64,000 bases of DNA. Origin: Halopseudomonas bauzanensis. Lineage in GTDB: Bacteria; Pseudomonadota; Gammaproteobacteria; Pseudomonadales; Pseudomonadaceae. The translations under genes and the position numbers were made by a program. Positions 10,601 to 19,048 of the stretch are shown here, piece by piece; position 1 is the first letter of the stretch; each line of letters opens with the position of its first letter. The stretch is from assembly GCF_900114735.1 (NCBI RefSeq), contig NZ_FOUA01000002.1, forward strand, positions 62,001 through 126,000, written 5' to 3'. The notes beneath the pieces are model-generated. The model was not told where the DNA came from. It worked only from the letters and a program-made list of their open reading frames with translations, and ran no database searches.

Positions 10601-10848
10601 TGGCTGGTGCCATGCATCAGCGCCTGAGCAAGCTTTTCCATCTCCTCGGCCAGCAGGGCTGCGCCGTAGAATTCCACCATCTGCAAGGTGCCATGAACCT
10701 GGTGGATATAGGTCAGGCAAAAACGCAGGCGCGTCGTATCCTCGGGGTTATCTACAAAGGCTTCCAGGGCCTGACGCGCTTGATTCAGCGTCTCGGAAAT
10801 TTCGCCTTTGACCCAGTCGAGGGCGACATAATCATGCCGATCACCCAT
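4603..10848 (-). CDS. chpA: Chemotaxis histidine kinase/response regulator hybrid ChpA
   Basis: A giant CheA-type kinase of 2081 residues, the central kinase of the Pil-Chp system controlling type IV pilus extension and retraction and, in P. aeruginosa, cAMP signalling. Histidine-phosphotransfer-like domains are visible around H49 (IHQVHGTL), H646 (FHTLKGSGRM), H926 (LHTLKGSAHM) and H1218 (LHTLKGGARM). A fifth at residue 1366 has Q in place of H (IQTLKGSARL). Then follow CheA dimerisation, a HATPase domain (RNAVDHGIELP, DDGRGVD, SGRGVGMDVV), a CheW-like domain and a C-terminal receiver with phospho-acceptor D2010. P. aeruginosa ChpA is longer, near 2470 residues. A proline/glutamate-rich acidic linker lies around 720-890. 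I chose ATG at 10848 because CTGGAG precedes it; an ATG at 10863 overlaps pilK. Confidence 0.94.
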   Translation of the reverse strand: MGDRHDYVALDWVKGEISETLNQARQALEAFVDNPEDTTRLRFCLTYIHQVHGTLQMVEFYGAALLAEEMEKLAQALMHGTSHRENEALEVLMQAILQMPAYLDRVQSGRRDLPLLLLPLLNDMRTARGEKLLSENALFSPDLAAGRSAGAAQQVDFTSEQVTLQLRKLRQAMQIAHAAIIREQNVPASAHQLVRVFGRLENLFQGTGFAELWSIFAGVAEGLETGSIDNGAAIRQLLRQADRELRQLLDDTASIADRAPAPELLRNLLFYVAKSNGDSPRLTALRQQYQLQSLWREDDQAAASDNRMVGPDRGTMHSVAQALDEELLQVKERLDLFVRSTERAPQLLEELLPAMKRIADTLAVLGLGQPRRVLQEQVERVEILSRADTAPSDAQLMEVAGGVLYVEASLHGIFAMDRTPTEPEEDDRQSRQLAGAQDMFLVQQQVVLEARNALEQTRDAINAFIAGQWDHAQLEPVDDLLNSVRGGLAMLPLERAAGAVAACRLYLSQQLVRERKVPDWEALDALADVITSIDYYLERVAEDNADRGDSILAVAEERLASLGYGPEQLAALDCAAETPPEPVAPVVPVTPAVAASEDDDELDPELMEIFIEEVGEVLDSFDEYLPAWQADTQDKAARTEVRRGFHTLKGSGRMVRAGILAELAWSVENMLNRVIDGNVEASPAVFTVVNAVRALIPTLLDDFAAGHQRTLPEVEQLAAQADALSRGEPLPVLEDQTESCSLPTAEREILSTDAELEPAEAAESMDALPPIEELELTALDDIDDVAPSSPTESGEPAEDWAAEPVAEIEAEFESETIAAELATDVQAEVEQADVEPADMAALLEPSGSDYSVDAEPSEPTDGPITIEPEVDQPTSELADTAELDPLLLKIFRAETQAHIEQINGFLDKSEQQLPCPLSDSLQRALHTLKGSAHMAGIQPIAVLATPLEKLTKDFKGNLIPADQAVIELLRDAVNMLEAWLDRADAASVEPVTGTDAFLQRLDAIYRDGMERRDNSRADLDGPSDASLLSIFLTEGVDLLLDAVDELAHWPPVAAIDHTGLARALRALAEVAVEVELPAIDELCQGLEDVHEALIGQRLPFTAEVAACLASGHDRLIGMMDQVAAHQHVQPAADELAALQALFQISPPSMDEVSALDGSIAQGAADTWHPADAGTDAELVDIFLDEAQEILDTSAASLQFWLAEPDNEAPLHALLRDLHTLKGGARMAEIRPVGDLAHELEFVYEGLVAQRFSLIDGLPELLLACQDSLTDMVEGVVAGRPISDGMRLVRAIRDFRAQPDQPPQWADVADAPVADATPPQPATPSAEAGMLGMFIEEALELLQPCADLLARRDAEPAAADELLHRIQTLKGSARLAGRTAVAEQARQLETALQQATLAPADELSAMLAELQTMIEQLADGHQDAGEWVTPIMPAPAPLSVSPERSLAEVRALLQQAMEGTRESAQTNSRGAVQETIKVPAGLLEDLVNLAGETSIFRGRVEQQVSDISQTLSDMESTIERVRDQLRRLDMETQAQILSRHQEEIEQGYEDFDPLEMDRYSQLQQLSRSLFESASDMLDLKETLATRSRDAETLLLQQARVNTELQEGLMRTRMVPFERLLPRLRRVVRQVSSELGKQVNLAVGSAEGEMDRSVLERMMGPLEHMLRNAVDHGIELPALRVAEGKPEAGSVTLDVHREGSEIVIRLSDDGRGVDLQAVRDKAIERGLMDADAALTDQEVLQFILEAGFSTAQQITQISGRGVGMDVVNAEIKQLGGSMTLATEPGQGTSFNIRLPFTVSVNRALMVYSGEDLYAIPLNTIEGIVRVSGYELEAYYAPDAPPFDYAGKSYDLRYLGDLLVTGQQPRLSGHSLPLPVILVRGTDHSVAVQVDALAGSREIVVKSLGKQFAVVPGISGATILGDGRVVVILDLLAVIRAQQALLSQQQLAAERAAAGATPTHRATLVMVVDDSITVRKVTTRLLERHGMEVVTAKDGVDAIARLQDIQPDIMLLDIEMPRMDGFEVATLVRHDERLKDLPIVMITSRTGEKHRERARSLGVNEYLGKPYQETQLLEVIDSLVALRD

Positions 10849-10850
10849 AG

Positions 10851-11732
10851 TCACTCCAGACATTCCATGCTGTTCCGCCGCCGGTAAGCCTGTACCCGCT
10901 CATCGGGTACGCGCTCCAGCAGGGGATTATTCCAGTCCATTATTTCACCCGGCCCGATCACCAGCATGCCGCCCGGCGCCAACCGCGTTGCCAGCTGGTT
11001 GAGCAGGTCTCGACGGCGCCAGCGCCGGAAGTAGATGAGCAAGTTCTGGCAGAAAATGATATCCAGGTCCCGGATCGGGGCCTGGGCCAGTTCCAGGATG
11101 TTCAGTCGAGTGAAGCACACTCGGTCACGCAGCGCCGGCGTCACTCGATACTGTCCATCCTGCAGTTGTTCAAACCATTGCCCGCGTTCGGCATCGGTCA
11201 GGCCGCCCAATCGGCGGGCCGAATAGCAACCGGCGCGGGCTTGATCCAGCGCGTGCTGGCTGATATCCGTTGCCCACACACCGTAGTCGCGCCGTTCATG
11301 ACCGTTCGCCGCCAGGCTCTGCTCCATGATGATAGCCAGAGAATAGGCTTCCTCGCCGCTGGCGCAACCGACACTCCAGAACTGCGCAGGCCGCTGATCA
11401 TCCGCTGCCCGGCGCTGGTCGAGAAACCGTGCCACGCAGTCGAAGGATGCGCGGTGGCGCATGAAGCTGGTCTCACGTACGGTCAGCCATTCGACCAGAG
11501 CCGACCATTCCAGTGCCCCACTGATGCCCCGGGTGACGTGGTCGTAATAGGCCTGATAGTCGCGGATGCCCAGTTCACGCATGCGCGCACCGAGACTGGT
11601 CTGCAGATACGCCCGGCGCTGCTCGCTGACGCAAACGCCGGTACGCGTCTCCAGCAAAGCCTGCCACTGGCGGAACTGCGCTCCATCCATGTCTGGCAAC
11701 TGCTCCAATGACCAGTGTGGCGTTGTCTGCAC
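10851..11732 (-). CDS. pilK: CheR-type chemoreceptor methyltransferase PilK
   Basis: A 293-residue CheR-family protein expected to methylate PilJ using S-adenosylmethionine. It has an N-terminal all-helical CheR domain, then VRETSFMRH and the SAM-binding signature SVGCASGEEAYSLAI. Further on are WATDISQHALDQA and DLDIIFCQNLLIYF, all typical of CheR. The start is a GTG preceded by GGGAG at 7-base spacing. Its stop codon lies two bases before the chpA start, so the genes are tightly coupled. In P. aeruginosa pilK is dispensable for twitching, and the partner esterase is ChpB. Confidence 0.92.
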   Translation of the reverse strand: MQTTPHWSLEQLPDMDGAQFRQWQALLETRTGVCVSEQRRAYLQTSLGARMRELGIRDYQAYYDHVTRGISGALEWSALVEWLTVRETSFMRHRASFDCVARFLDQRRAADDQRPAQFWSVGCASGEEAYSLAIIMEQSLAANGHERRDYGVWATDISQHALDQARAGCYSARRLGGLTDAERGQWFEQLQDGQYRVTPALRDRVCFTRLNILELAQAPIRDLDIIFCQNLLIYFRRWRRRDLLNQLATRLAPGGMLVIGPGEIMDWNNPLLERVPDERVQAYRRRNSMECLE

Positions 11733-11785
11733 TGTGCGACTCCCGCTGTGCCATTATCCGCGGCGGCCGCAGCCGCCGCTTGCCC

Positions 11786-13822
11786 TCAGGCCTGCTCGGG
11801 CAAGGTGAAACCATCCACCGACTGCCGCATGCTTTCGGCCAACTGGGCCAGTTCGCCAATGCTGCGGGCGGTGGCGGTAGTACCTGCCGAGGTCTGCGAG
11901 GTGATCTCCTGGATGACGTTCATCGTGTTGGAGATGTGGCCCGCCGAGGAAGCCTGCTGTCGGGCGGCGTTGGAGATGTTCTGGATCAGTGCCGCCAGAC
12001 TGGTGGATACCTTCTCGATCTCCTCCAGAGCGACACCGGCATCCTGGGTCAAACGCGCACCACTGACCACTTCGGCGGTGGTCTGCTCCATGGAGATAAC
12101 CGCTTCGTTGGTATCGGTCTGAATGGTCTTCACCAGCGCTTCGATCTGCTTGGTAGCACCCGAGGAGCGTTCCGCCAGGCGCTGCACTTCGTCGGCTACC
12201 ACCGCGAAGCCACGTCCGGCATCCCCGGCCATGGAAGCCTGGATCGCCGCGTTCAAGGCCAGAATGTTGGTCTGGTCGGCGATGTCGTTGATCAGGCTGA
12301 CGATGTCACCGATTTCCTGGGACGATTCACCCAGGCGCTTGATTCGCTTGGAGGTGTCCTGGATCTGCTCACGGATGATATCCATACCGGAAATGGTGCT
12401 CTGCACCACTTCGTTGCCCTTGTTGGCAATGGCTACCGAGCGCTCCGCTACCGCCGCCGATTCTGCAGCGTTGGCCGATACCTGGTCGATGGATACCGCC
12501 ATCTCGTTGACCGCCGCCGAGGCACCGGCTATTTCCTGAGCCTGGTGTTCAGAGGCTTCGGCCAGGTGCATCGCCGTGCCCTGGGTTTCCTGGGCCGCCA
12601 TGGCCACCTGGGAGGCCGTGTGGTTGATGGTTTCCACCAGCGCGCGAAGCTGGTCAATGGAGAAGTTGATGGAGTCAGCGATAGCCCCGGTGAAATCTTC
12701 GGTTACCGTCGCCTCGGCGGTCAGGTCACCATCGGCCAGGTCAGCGATCTCGTCGAGCAGACGCAGAATCGCCGCCTGGTTACGCTCGTTGGTGGCCGCG
12801 GTTTCGGCCAGGCGCTGGCGGGTCTCGCGGGTCATCTGCACACCGATCAGCAGAATACTACCCAACGCGACGATGGCCAGCAGGTAACCCAGCAGGGTGT
12901 TCAACCAACGGGAATCACTGCGCTGCTCAAAGCCGGCGGACAGATCCGACACGTTATCCAGCAGTACCTGGGAATCGGTGAAGATATCGTTCGCGGCGGT
13001 ACGTACCTGATACAGCTCAGGAGAAGTAAGCAGGATCTGATCCACCGAATCCGAAACGAAACTGAACAGGTCGGCAATTTCGGTGAGTCGGCTCACGGCA
13101 TCAGGATCGGTTACCCGACTGATGTCCATGATCTCGTTGCCCTCCAGCATGCCCTGCAGGACGCGACCGAACAGGCTGGCGTCACGGCCAAAACTGTCCG
13201 CTGCCAGTACCGCATCGGCGTCACCGGTCAGTACCCGGTTCACCGAGCCGAGAATACGTTCGGCAAGCAGCGACTGACGCTGGGCGATGGAGACCTGCGC
13301 GGGGGACGCGCCGCTTTCGATCAGCACATCCACGACGTCTTCATATTCGATCTGCAGCTGCGGCACCGTGTCGGACAATGTCGCGGCTACCTCATGCAGC
13401 GACAGAACCGTGTTCTGGCTGTTGAGGATGGCGTCGGCGTTGTTCTTCACCTTGTCCCAGTCGGCCTGGGCCCGTGCCAGCGGTTCCTGCAAGGATGAGG
13501 GCGTCGGCGGCAGGCCGGTTTCCTCGCGCCCGTCGGTCAGATAACTCCAGCGCTCCTCGAAGTCGTTGCGCGCCTCCAGCAGCAGGCCGAAGGCCTCCGG
13601 CGTACCGGTGGCCGCTTCGGTCGCTGATTTGGAGATCTGCTGGGACAGTACCCGCAGCTCGCCGGAGTGACCGATGTATTCCGTATCGTATGAACTCTGG
13701 ACGTTCAGATACAGGAAGTTGATGAACAGCAGGATCAATGACAGGATCAGCGCGGCAAACAGGCCACTGATCGTCCGATTGCTGCGCAAGGTCGACAGTA
13801 TATTGGTATCAAGCTTTTTCAT
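11786..13822 (-). CDS. pilJ: Twitching motility chemoreceptor PilJ
   Basis: A 678-residue methyl-accepting chemotaxis protein of the Pil-Chp system. Membrane helix 1 is at about residues 19-42 and helix 2 at about 308-328, enclosing a periplasmic PilJ-type sensor region of about 265 residues. A HAMP-like stretch and a long coiled-coil signalling domain follow. The conserved hairpin tip is [20 protein letters not shown] near residue 526. In P. aeruginosa PilJ senses surface contact, probably through PilA, and feeds ChpA through PilI/ChpC. The tip retains the features needed for kinase and CheW contact. It lies between pilI and pilK as expected. Confidence 0.95.
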   Translation of the reverse strand: MKKLDTNILSTLRSNRTISGLFAALILSLILLFINFLYLNVQSSYDTEYIGHSGELRVLSQQISKSATEAATGTPEAFGLLLEARNDFEERWSYLTDGREETGLPPTPSSLQEPLARAQADWDKVKNNADAILNSQNTVLSLHEVAATLSDTVPQLQIEYEDVVDVLIESGASPAQVSIAQRQSLLAERILGSVNRVLTGDADAVLAADSFGRDASLFGRVLQGMLEGNEIMDISRVTDPDAVSRLTEIADLFSFVSDSVDQILLTSPELYQVRTAANDIFTDSQVLLDNVSDLSAGFEQRSDSRWLNTLLGYLLAIVALGSILLIGVQMTRETRQRLAETAATNERNQAAILRLLDEIADLADGDLTAEATVTEDFTGAIADSINFSIDQLRALVETINHTASQVAMAAQETQGTAMHLAEASEHQAQEIAGASAAVNEMAVSIDQVSANAAESAAVAERSVAIANKGNEVVQSTISGMDIIREQIQDTSKRIKRLGESSQEIGDIVSLINDIADQTNILALNAAIQASMAGDAGRGFAVVADEVQRLAERSSGATKQIEALVKTIQTDTNEAVISMEQTTAEVVSGARLTQDAGVALEEIEKVSTSLAALIQNISNAARQQASSAGHISNTMNVIQEITSQTSAGTTATARSIGELAQLAESMRQSVDGFTLPEQA

Positions 13823-13902
13823 TTTCTGGCCCCTACCTGGCCTACCGCGTGCTTCTTAGAGTCCTGAATTGCATGCCGGGAACCGGCACGCCCCTCCCAC
13901 GA

Positions 13903-14439
13903 TCAGATCGCCACATCGAGAAACGCCTGGTCGCGCGCCAATGCTCGGAAATTGAATATCAGCGATACCTGCTCCCCGGTATAGGCGCCCACCACAAAGG
14001 GCCGGAGCTCCTCAGCGAGGGCCGGCACCGTGGTGGTAAAGCTGCTTACTGGAAAATGCTGCATGCCGAACAATTCATCGACCAACAGGCCGACAAACAG
14101 CTCGTCGCGGTCGAGTACCAGCACCCGGCGTTGTTTACGCGGGATGTTGGACGACGCGCCGAGAAAGTGACTCAGGTCGATGATCGGCAACAGCCGACCG
14201 CGCACGTTGGCTACGCCCCGCACCCAGGACTTGACCCGGGGCAGCGCGGTGTAGCGCGGCTCATGAAGGATCTCGCTGACCTCGCCCATGGCCGCGACCA
14301 TCGGCTGGCCGGCCAGTCGGAAGCCGATGCCACTCCAGGTTTCGGCCACCGCCTGCTGCGCCGGCAAGCCGGCAGCCTGCCGACGGCAATGGGCCGCCAG
14401 CTGCAGCAGAAGATCGAAAGGATGTGTTGTGTCTGACAT
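13903..14439 (-). CDS. pilI: CheW-type coupling protein PilI
   Basis: A 178-residue CheW-domain adaptor that couples PilJ to ChpA. Diagnostic segments are GIGFRLAGQPMVAAMGEVSE and VRGVANVRGRLLPIIDLSHFLG, followed by RRVLVLDRDELFVGLLVDEL. The gene lies between pilJ and pilH on the same strand, the order conserved in pseudomonads. It is cytoplasmic and expected to be indispensable for a functional array, based on the P. aeruginosa orthologue. Confidence 0.93.
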   Translation of the reverse strand: MSDTTHPFDLLLQLAAHCRRQAAGLPAQQAVAETWSGIGFRLAGQPMVAAMGEVSEILHEPRYTALPRVKSWVRGVANVRGRLLPIIDLSHFLGASSNIPRKQRRVLVLDRDELFVGLLVDELFGMQHFPVSSFTTTVPALAEELRPFVVGAYTGEQVSLIFNFRALARDQAFLDVAI

Positions 14440-14477
14440 ACCGTCCCTGTTGTCATGTGCCGTGCCGCGCGGCGTCG

Positions 14478-14843
14478 TCAGGCCTCGAGTACTGCCTTCA
14501 ACGTCTGCACCAAGGTGGCTTCCTCCACCGGCTTGGTTAGATAGTCCCTGGCGCCCTGGCGCTTGCCCCAGACCCGGTCGGTTTCCTGATCCTTGGTGGT
14601 CACGATGATCACTGGAATACCAGTGGTCTCCGGATCCTTGGTCAGTTGACGGGTGGCCTGGAAGCCGTTGAGGCCGGGCATGACGATGTCCATCAATACC
14701 GCATCGGGTTTCTCCTGACGGGCCAGCGCTACGCCATCGGCGCCGTTTTCCGCCTTGAGTACCTCGAAGCCGTGTTTCTCCAACATGCCGGTGAGCTTGT
14801 ACAACTCGGTCGGCGAATCGTCCACTACTAGAATGCGAGCCAT
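14478..14843 (-). CDS. pilH: Response regulator PilH
   Basis: A single-domain receiver of 121 residues: acidic pair D8-D9, phospho-acceptor D52 in VLMDIVMPGLNG, and the conserved lysine in DYLTKPVEE. There is no output domain. In the P. aeruginosa Pil-Chp system PilH opposes PilG and is associated with PilT-dependent retraction or acts as a phosphate sink. It sits between pilG and pilI. Confidence 0.93.
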   Translation of the reverse strand: MARILVVDDSPTELYKLTGMLEKHGFEVLKAENGADGVALARQEKPDAVLMDIVMPGLNGFQATRQLTKDPETTGIPVIIVTTKDQETDRVWGKRQGARDYLTKPVEEATLVQTLKAVLEA

Positions 14844-14880
14844 TTATCCCCCTGGATAGTCAAATTGGGCCGTCGAGAGC

Positions 14881-15297
14881 TCAGGCCCCCGCGGATCCGG
14901 CCACTTTGGTTTCCGACTGCGGAACGTGGGCCCGGATGGCGCCCAGCAGTTCTTCCTTGCTGAATGGCTTGGTCAGATATTGATCGGAGCCGACGATACG
15001 CCCCTTGGCCTTGTCAAACAGCCCGTCCTTGCTGGACAGCATGATCACCGGGGTGGAGCGGAACGCCGAATTGTTCTTGATCAACGCGCAGGTCTGATAG
15101 CCATCAAGACGGGGCATCATGATGTCGACAAAGATGATATCGGGGTGATTGTCAGCGATCTTGGCCAGGGCATCAAAGCCGTCAACAGCGGTAATGACGT
15201 TACATCCAACCTTTTTCAGCAGCGTTTCCGCAGTGCGCCGAATGGTCTTGCTGTCATCAATCACCATGACTTTCAGGCTCTCGAAATTTTCATCCAT
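14881..15297 (-). CDS. pilG: Response regulator PilG
   Basis: A single-domain receiver of 138 residues, first gene of the pil-chp operon. It has D14-D15, phospho-acceptor D58 in IIFVDIMMPRLDGYQ, and a lysine in YLTKPFSKEEL. The segment DSKTIRRTAETLLKKVGC is nearly invariant in pseudomonad PilG proteins. I chose the ATG at 15297 (MDENFESLKVMVIDD), not an upstream in-frame start that would add 50 unrelated residues. PilG promotes pilus extension together with PilB and is linked to cAMP synthesis. The 211-bp gap to divergent gshB should contain the operon promoter. Confidence 0.95.
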   Translation of the reverse strand: MDENFESLKVMVIDDSKTIRRTAETLLKKVGCNVITAVDGFDALAKIADNHPDIIFVDIMMPRLDGYQTCALIKNNSAFRSTPVIMLSSKDGLFDKAKGRIVGSDQYLTKPFSKEELLGAIRAHVPQSETKVAGSAGA

Positions 15298-15508
15298 AAA
15301 CACAGCCCTTGTATAAACGTCGGTCAACTGCAAGGTGGTCTGGTTCCCGGCGGAGACCGGCCAATTCCATTTGCGGCTACTTTTAACATAGATTTCCCGG
15401 GCAATCCATAAACCCTTCTCGAAGATGAGACATGCGGTGACTTTCATCGCTGCCGGAGCAAAGGGTACACTGCGGCTACTTCCCCATCATGACAGCGACC
15501 CTCCAAAC

Positions 15509-16471
15509 ATGAGCATCGACATTGGCATCGTCATGGATCCGATCAGCGCGATCCATTACAAGAAGGACAGTTCCCTGGCCATGCTTCTGGCCGCCCAGCA
15601 GCGTGGCTGGAACTTGCATTATATGGAGCCCCAGGATCTGTATCTGCAGGATGGCCAGGCCATGGGCTGCAGCCGTCCACTGGAGGTCTTCGCTGATCCG
15701 CAGCACTGGTATCAGCTCGGTGATATGCGTCAGGCACCATTGGCCGAACTCGACGTGATCCTGATGCGCAAGGATCCGCCTTTCGATAATGAGTTCCTCT
15801 ATGCCACGCATATCCTTGAGGCCGCTGAACGGGCCGGCGTGCTGGTGGTGAACCGCCCCGCCAGCCTGCGCGACTGCAACGAGAAACTGTTCGCCACCCA
15901 GTTCCCGCAATGCTGCCCGCCCAATACCGTATCGCGTCGGGCCGATGTGCTGCGTGCCTTCATCATCGAGCACAAGGATGTCATCCTCAAGCCGCTGGAC
16001 GGCATGGGGGGCTCGATGATCTTCCGCGTGCGTCAGGACGACCCCAACATCAGCGTCATCATCGAGACGCTGACCGAGCATGGGCAGCAGCAGATCATGG
16101 CCCAGCGCTACCTGCCGGAAATCAAGGATGGCGACAAGCGCATCCTGATGCTCAATGGCGAACCGGTACCTTATTGTCTGGCGCGCATTCCCCAGGCCGG
16201 CGAGACCCGCGGCAACCTGGCCGCCGGCGGCCGTGGCGAAGCCCGTCCGCTGAGCGACCGGGACCGCTGGATCGCCGCCGAAGTCGGTCCCGAATTGCGC
16301 CGTCGCGGGCTGCTGTTCGTCGGCCTGGATGTGATCGGTGATTACCTTACGGAAATCAACGTGACCAGCCCCACCTGCATCCGCGAAATCGATGCAGCCT
16401 ACGATACGGATATCGGCGGCAAGTTGATGGACATCATCGACCAGCAGCTCGAAGCGCGGCGCAGTGCGTAG
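15509..16471 (+). CDS. gshB: Glutathione synthetase
   Basis: A 320-residue ATP-grasp ligase catalysing the second step of glutathione synthesis, joining gamma-glutamylcysteine and glycine with ATP. The N-terminus IGIVMDPISAIHYKKDSS is the GshB signature. ATP-grasp elements include VILKPLDGMGGSMIFRV, the glycine-rich loop GGRGEARPLS and the metal-binding tail TEINVTSPTCIREID. The ATG at 15509 is chosen because the upstream extension to 15425 does not resemble the family. It is divergent from pilG and upstream of tonB3. Confidence 0.96.
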   Translation: MSIDIGIVMDPISAIHYKKDSSLAMLLAAQQRGWNLHYMEPQDLYLQDGQAMGCSRPLEVFADPQHWYQLGDMRQAPLAELDVILMRKDPPFDNEFLYATHILEAAERAGVLVVNRPASLRDCNEKLFATQFPQCCPPNTVSRRADVLRAFIIEHKDVILKPLDGMGGSMIFRVRQDDPNISVIIETLTEHGQQQIMAQRYLPEIKDGDKRILMLNGEPVPYCLARIPQAGETRGNLAAGGRGEARPLSDRDRWIAAEVGPELRRRGLLFVGLDVIGDYLTEINVTSPTCIREIDAAYDTDIGGKLMDIIDQQLEARRSA

Positions 16472-16534
16472 ACTTTTTCTCATCACCGGGGCAGACTGCG
16501 CAGCAGTATGCCCCCTCGTCAGGCTATGGATAGC

Positions 16535-17440
16535 ATGAACACAGCAGCGATGCCGCCTTCAACCACTCGACCGGCTGCCCAGCCGGCCATCGAGCCCCGA
16601 GACCGTCTCGGCTTCACCCTGTTCCTGGCGGCCGTGTTGCACGCGCTGATCGTCCTCGGCATCACCTTCGACCTGCCCGACCCGAGCAAACTGTCCCGCA
16701 CGCTGGAAATTACCCTGGCCAGTCAGCCGAGCGAGACCACGCCAGAGGATGCCGATTACCTGGCGCAATTCGATCAGGAAGGCAGCGGCACGCTGGATGA
16801 CAAGGCCGCACCCAGCACACCGGAAGAAGCGGTATTCCAGGACAGCGAGATCAATCAGGTATCACCAGCCGAACCAGCCGCGCCGCCCCCTGCGCCCAGC
16901 GCGCCGGAGAAAGTCGTGACCACCACCGCGCCCGCACCGGACAAGGCCGTGCGCACGCCTCCCAAACCCGATCCGGTGGAGGCGCCGCAGACCATGCAGC
17001 GCTTCGACATGTCCCGCCTGTCGGAGGAAATCAGCAGTCTCGAAGCGCAGCTGGCCGAAGAGCGCCAGCTGTATGCCAAGCGGCCACGGGTGCACCGGAT
17101 CAATGCGGCTTCCACCATGCGCGACAAGGGCGCCTATTACAAGGATGCCTGGCGCCGCAAGGTAGAGCGTATCGGCAACCAGAATTACCCCGCCGAAGCC
17201 CGCAGCCAGGGCATCTATGGCAACCTGCGGCTGCTGGTGGCGATCAATCGTGACGGCTCGTTGCGAGATGTGCAGATTCTCGAATCATCCGGCCATGCGG
17301 TGCTGGACAATGCCGCCATGCGCATCGTCCGGCTGGCCGCCCCTTACGCCCCCTTCACCGGCGAGCTGATGGACGTCGACGTACTGGAGATCATCCGCAC
17401 CTGGCGCTTCGAACCGGGCGACCGGATTTCCAGTTTCTGA
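16535..17440 (+). CDS. tonB3: TonB-family energy transducer TonB3
   Basis: About 301 residues. One membrane anchor (FTLFLAAVLHALIVLGITF) follows a short cytoplasmic N-terminus, then a proline/alanine-rich periplasmic stretch, a helical region and a C-terminal TonB domain (NYPAEARSQGIYGNLRLLVAI ending in TWRFEPGDR). The position after gshB and before yqgE matches tonB3 of P. aeruginosa, which is needed for normal twitching motility and pilus assembly and is not mainly an iron-uptake TonB. The start is uncertain: ATGs at 16508, 16526 and 16535 are all in frame. I prefer 16535 for a weak GGA upstream. Confidence 0.83.
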   Translation: MNTAAMPPSTTRPAAQPAIEPRDRLGFTLFLAAVLHALIVLGITFDLPDPSKLSRTLEITLASQPSETTPEDADYLAQFDQEGSGTLDDKAAPSTPEEAVFQDSEINQVSPAEPAAPPPAPSAPEKVVTTTAPAPDKAVRTPPKPDPVEAPQTMQRFDMSRLSEEISSLEAQLAEERQLYAKRPRVHRINAASTMRDKGAYYKDAWRRKVERIGNQNYPAEARSQGIYGNLRLLVAINRDGSLRDVQILESSGHAVLDNAAMRIVRLAAPYAPFTGELMDVDVLEIIRTWRFEPGDRISSF

Positions 17441-17522
17441 ACCAGCGGGACGGGCATGATGCGTACAACTTCACCGCGTCATGCTCTTGCCCTTCCCGCC
17501 CGCGCGCCCAATACTATGGCGC

Positions 17523-18092
17523 ATGACCCAGACCTTACCTACCTATCTCAAACATCACTTCCTGATCGCCATGCCGCACATGGACGACCCGCGTTTCGCT
17601 CACACCGTGATCTACCTGTGCGAGCACAACGAGGACGGCGCCATGGGCCTGGTGATCAACCAGCCCAGCGGCCTGAATCTCGGTGATGTGCTGGAGCAGA
17701 CCGCACCTGAGCTGAGCGTGCCCCGGACCGTCAGCGATCGGGTGGTGTTCAACGGCGGCCCGGTACAATCCGAGCGCGGCTTCGTATTGCATCGCGGCCC
17801 ACAGCAATGGGAGTCGAGCCTGGATCTCGGCCCGCTGCAGCTGACCACCTCGCGGGATATCCTCCTGGACATGAGCAGCGGCAGCGGCCCCGAGGATATC
17901 TTCGTCGCCCTGGGCTATACCGGCTGGGAAGCCGGCCAGCTGGACCAGGAACTGGCCGACAACGTCTGGCTGAGCTGCCCCGCCGATTACCAGATTCTCT
18001 TCGAGCTGGCAGCCGAGCAGCGCCTGGATGCTGCCGCTCGCCATCTGGGGATCGATCTCAGCCTGCTCACCAGTCAGGCAGGGCACGCCTGA
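17523..18092 (+). CDS. yqgE: YqgE/AlgH family protein
   Basis: A 189-residue member of the UPF0301 family. The characteristic sequence begins [20 protein letters not shown], followed by [20 protein letters not shown] and later [16 protein letters not shown]. The protein called AlgH in P. aeruginosa was linked to alginate regulation, but its molecular activity is unsettled. The ATG at 17523 is the usual family start; the open frame extends 14 codons upstream without family similarity. Its stop overlaps the ruvX start (TGATG), and yqgE-ruvX-pyrR-pyrB-pyrC' is a conserved pseudomonad run. Confidence 0.92.
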   Translation: MTQTLPTYLKHHFLIAMPHMDDPRFAHTVIYLCEHNEDGAMGLVINQPSGLNLGDVLEQTAPELSVPRTVSDRVVFNGGPVQSERGFVLHRGPQQWESSLDLGPLQLTTSRDILLDMSSGSGPEDIFVALGYTGWEAGQLDQELADNVWLSCPADYQILFELAAEQRLDAAARHLGIDLSLLTSQAGHA

Positions 18093-18532
18093 TGGGGGCG
18101 TCCCTGCAACGTGTGCTCGGTTTCGACTACGGCACCCGCCAGATCGGCGTCGCGGTCGGCCAGACTCTCACCGGCCATGCCAACCCACTCAAGGAACTGC
18201 GCGCCCGCGATGGCATTCCCGACTGGGACCAGATCGGCACGCTGCTCAAGGAGTGGCAACCCGATGCACTGATCGTCGGCCTGCCGCTGAACATGGACGG
18301 CAGCCCCAGCGAGATGAGCGCCCGTGCGGAGAAATTTGCCCGCCGCCTGCATGGCCGCTTCCAGCTGCCGGTGCACTGCGTGGACGAGCGCCTGTCCACC
18401 TTCGAAGCCAAACAAACCCTGCGGGACAGCGGACGCGGTGCACCGGCCAGCTACCGGGACAACCCGGTCGACAGCCTGGCCGCCGCCCTATTACTGGAAA
18501 CCTGGCTGGCAGGCCAAAAGGAGAAAGAATGA
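18092..18532 (+). CDS. ruvX: Pre-16S rRNA processing nuclease RuvX/YqgF
   Basis: A 146-residue RNase H-fold protein. [13 protein letters not shown] contains the first catalytic aspartate; the conserved [14 protein letters not shown] and the [10 protein letters not shown] strand supply further acidic residues. YqgF is implicated in maturation of the 16S rRNA 5' end and was earlier proposed to be a Holliday-junction resolvase. Its ATG shares one base with the yqgE stop and its own stop overlaps the pyrR start, so the three genes form one transcription unit. Confidence 0.93.
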   Translation: MGASLQRVLGFDYGTRQIGVAVGQTLTGHANPLKELRARDGIPDWDQIGTLLKEWQPDALIVGLPLNMDGSPSEMSARAEKFARRLHGRFQLPVHCVDERLSTFEAKQTLRDSGRGAPASYRDNPVDSLAAALLLETWLAGQKEKE

Positions 18533-19041
18533 CTGCATTGCCTGACGTCGGCCCATTGCTGCAACGCATGGGACAGGAATTGACCGCCTGGCTGGACCGC
18601 ACCCAGCGAACCGACCCCGCCATTGTCGGCATCCATACCGGTGGCGTCTGGATCGCGGAGCAGTTGCGCGATCAATGGTTGCCGAACGCGCCCCTGGGCA
18701 CGCTGGATATCGCCTTCTATCGGGATGATTTCGCCCAGATCGGCCTGCAACAGGGTGTACGCCCCTCGGAACTGCCGTTCAGCGTGGATGATCGCCATCT
18801 GGTGCTGGTGGACGACGTGCTGATGACCGGCCGCACCATCCGCGCCGCGCTCAACGAACTGTTCGATTATGGCCGGCCGGCATCCGTGACGCTGGTCACA
18901 CTAGTGGATATAGAAGCGCGCCAGTTGCCGATCCGCGCCGACATCCTCGGTGCCAGCCTGGCCCTGCCGCCTGGGCAGCGGGTAAAATTAGCCGGCCCGG
19001 ACCCACTGCACCTGACCCTGATCAACGTCGCCCAGCCATGA
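18529..19041 (+). CDS. pyrR: PyrR bifunctional pyrimidine regulator / uracil phosphoribosyltransferase
   Basis: A 170-residue type I phosphoribosyltransferase. The PRPP-binding signature is [16 protein letters not shown]. An AAGGAG ribosome-binding site precedes the ATG, which overlaps the ruvX stop by four bases. In Gram-positives PyrR attenuates the pyr operon by binding mRNA. In pseudomonads the gene is conserved before pyrB, and RNA-based attenuation is not established here; I see no obvious attenuator hairpin in the seven bases before pyrB. Confidence 0.92.
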   Translation: MTALPDVGPLLQRMGQELTAWLDRTQRTDPAIVGIHTGGVWIAEQLRDQWLPNAPLGTLDIAFYRDDFAQIGLQQGVRPSELPFSVDDRHLVLVDDVLMTGRTIRAALNELFDYGRPASVTLVTLVDIEARQLPIRADILGASLALPPGQRVKLAGPDPLHLTLINVAQP

Positions 19042-19048
19042 GAGCCCA

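Noticed and set aside
11708..13498. 596-codon plus-strand open frame opposite pilJ
   Set aside because: Glycine/histidine-rich mirror of the repetitive PilJ coiled coil; no domain or ribosome-binding site.
15476..16486. Minus-strand open frame of 336 codons opposite gshB
   Set aside because: Complementary to the conserved ATP-grasp gene; no homology seen.
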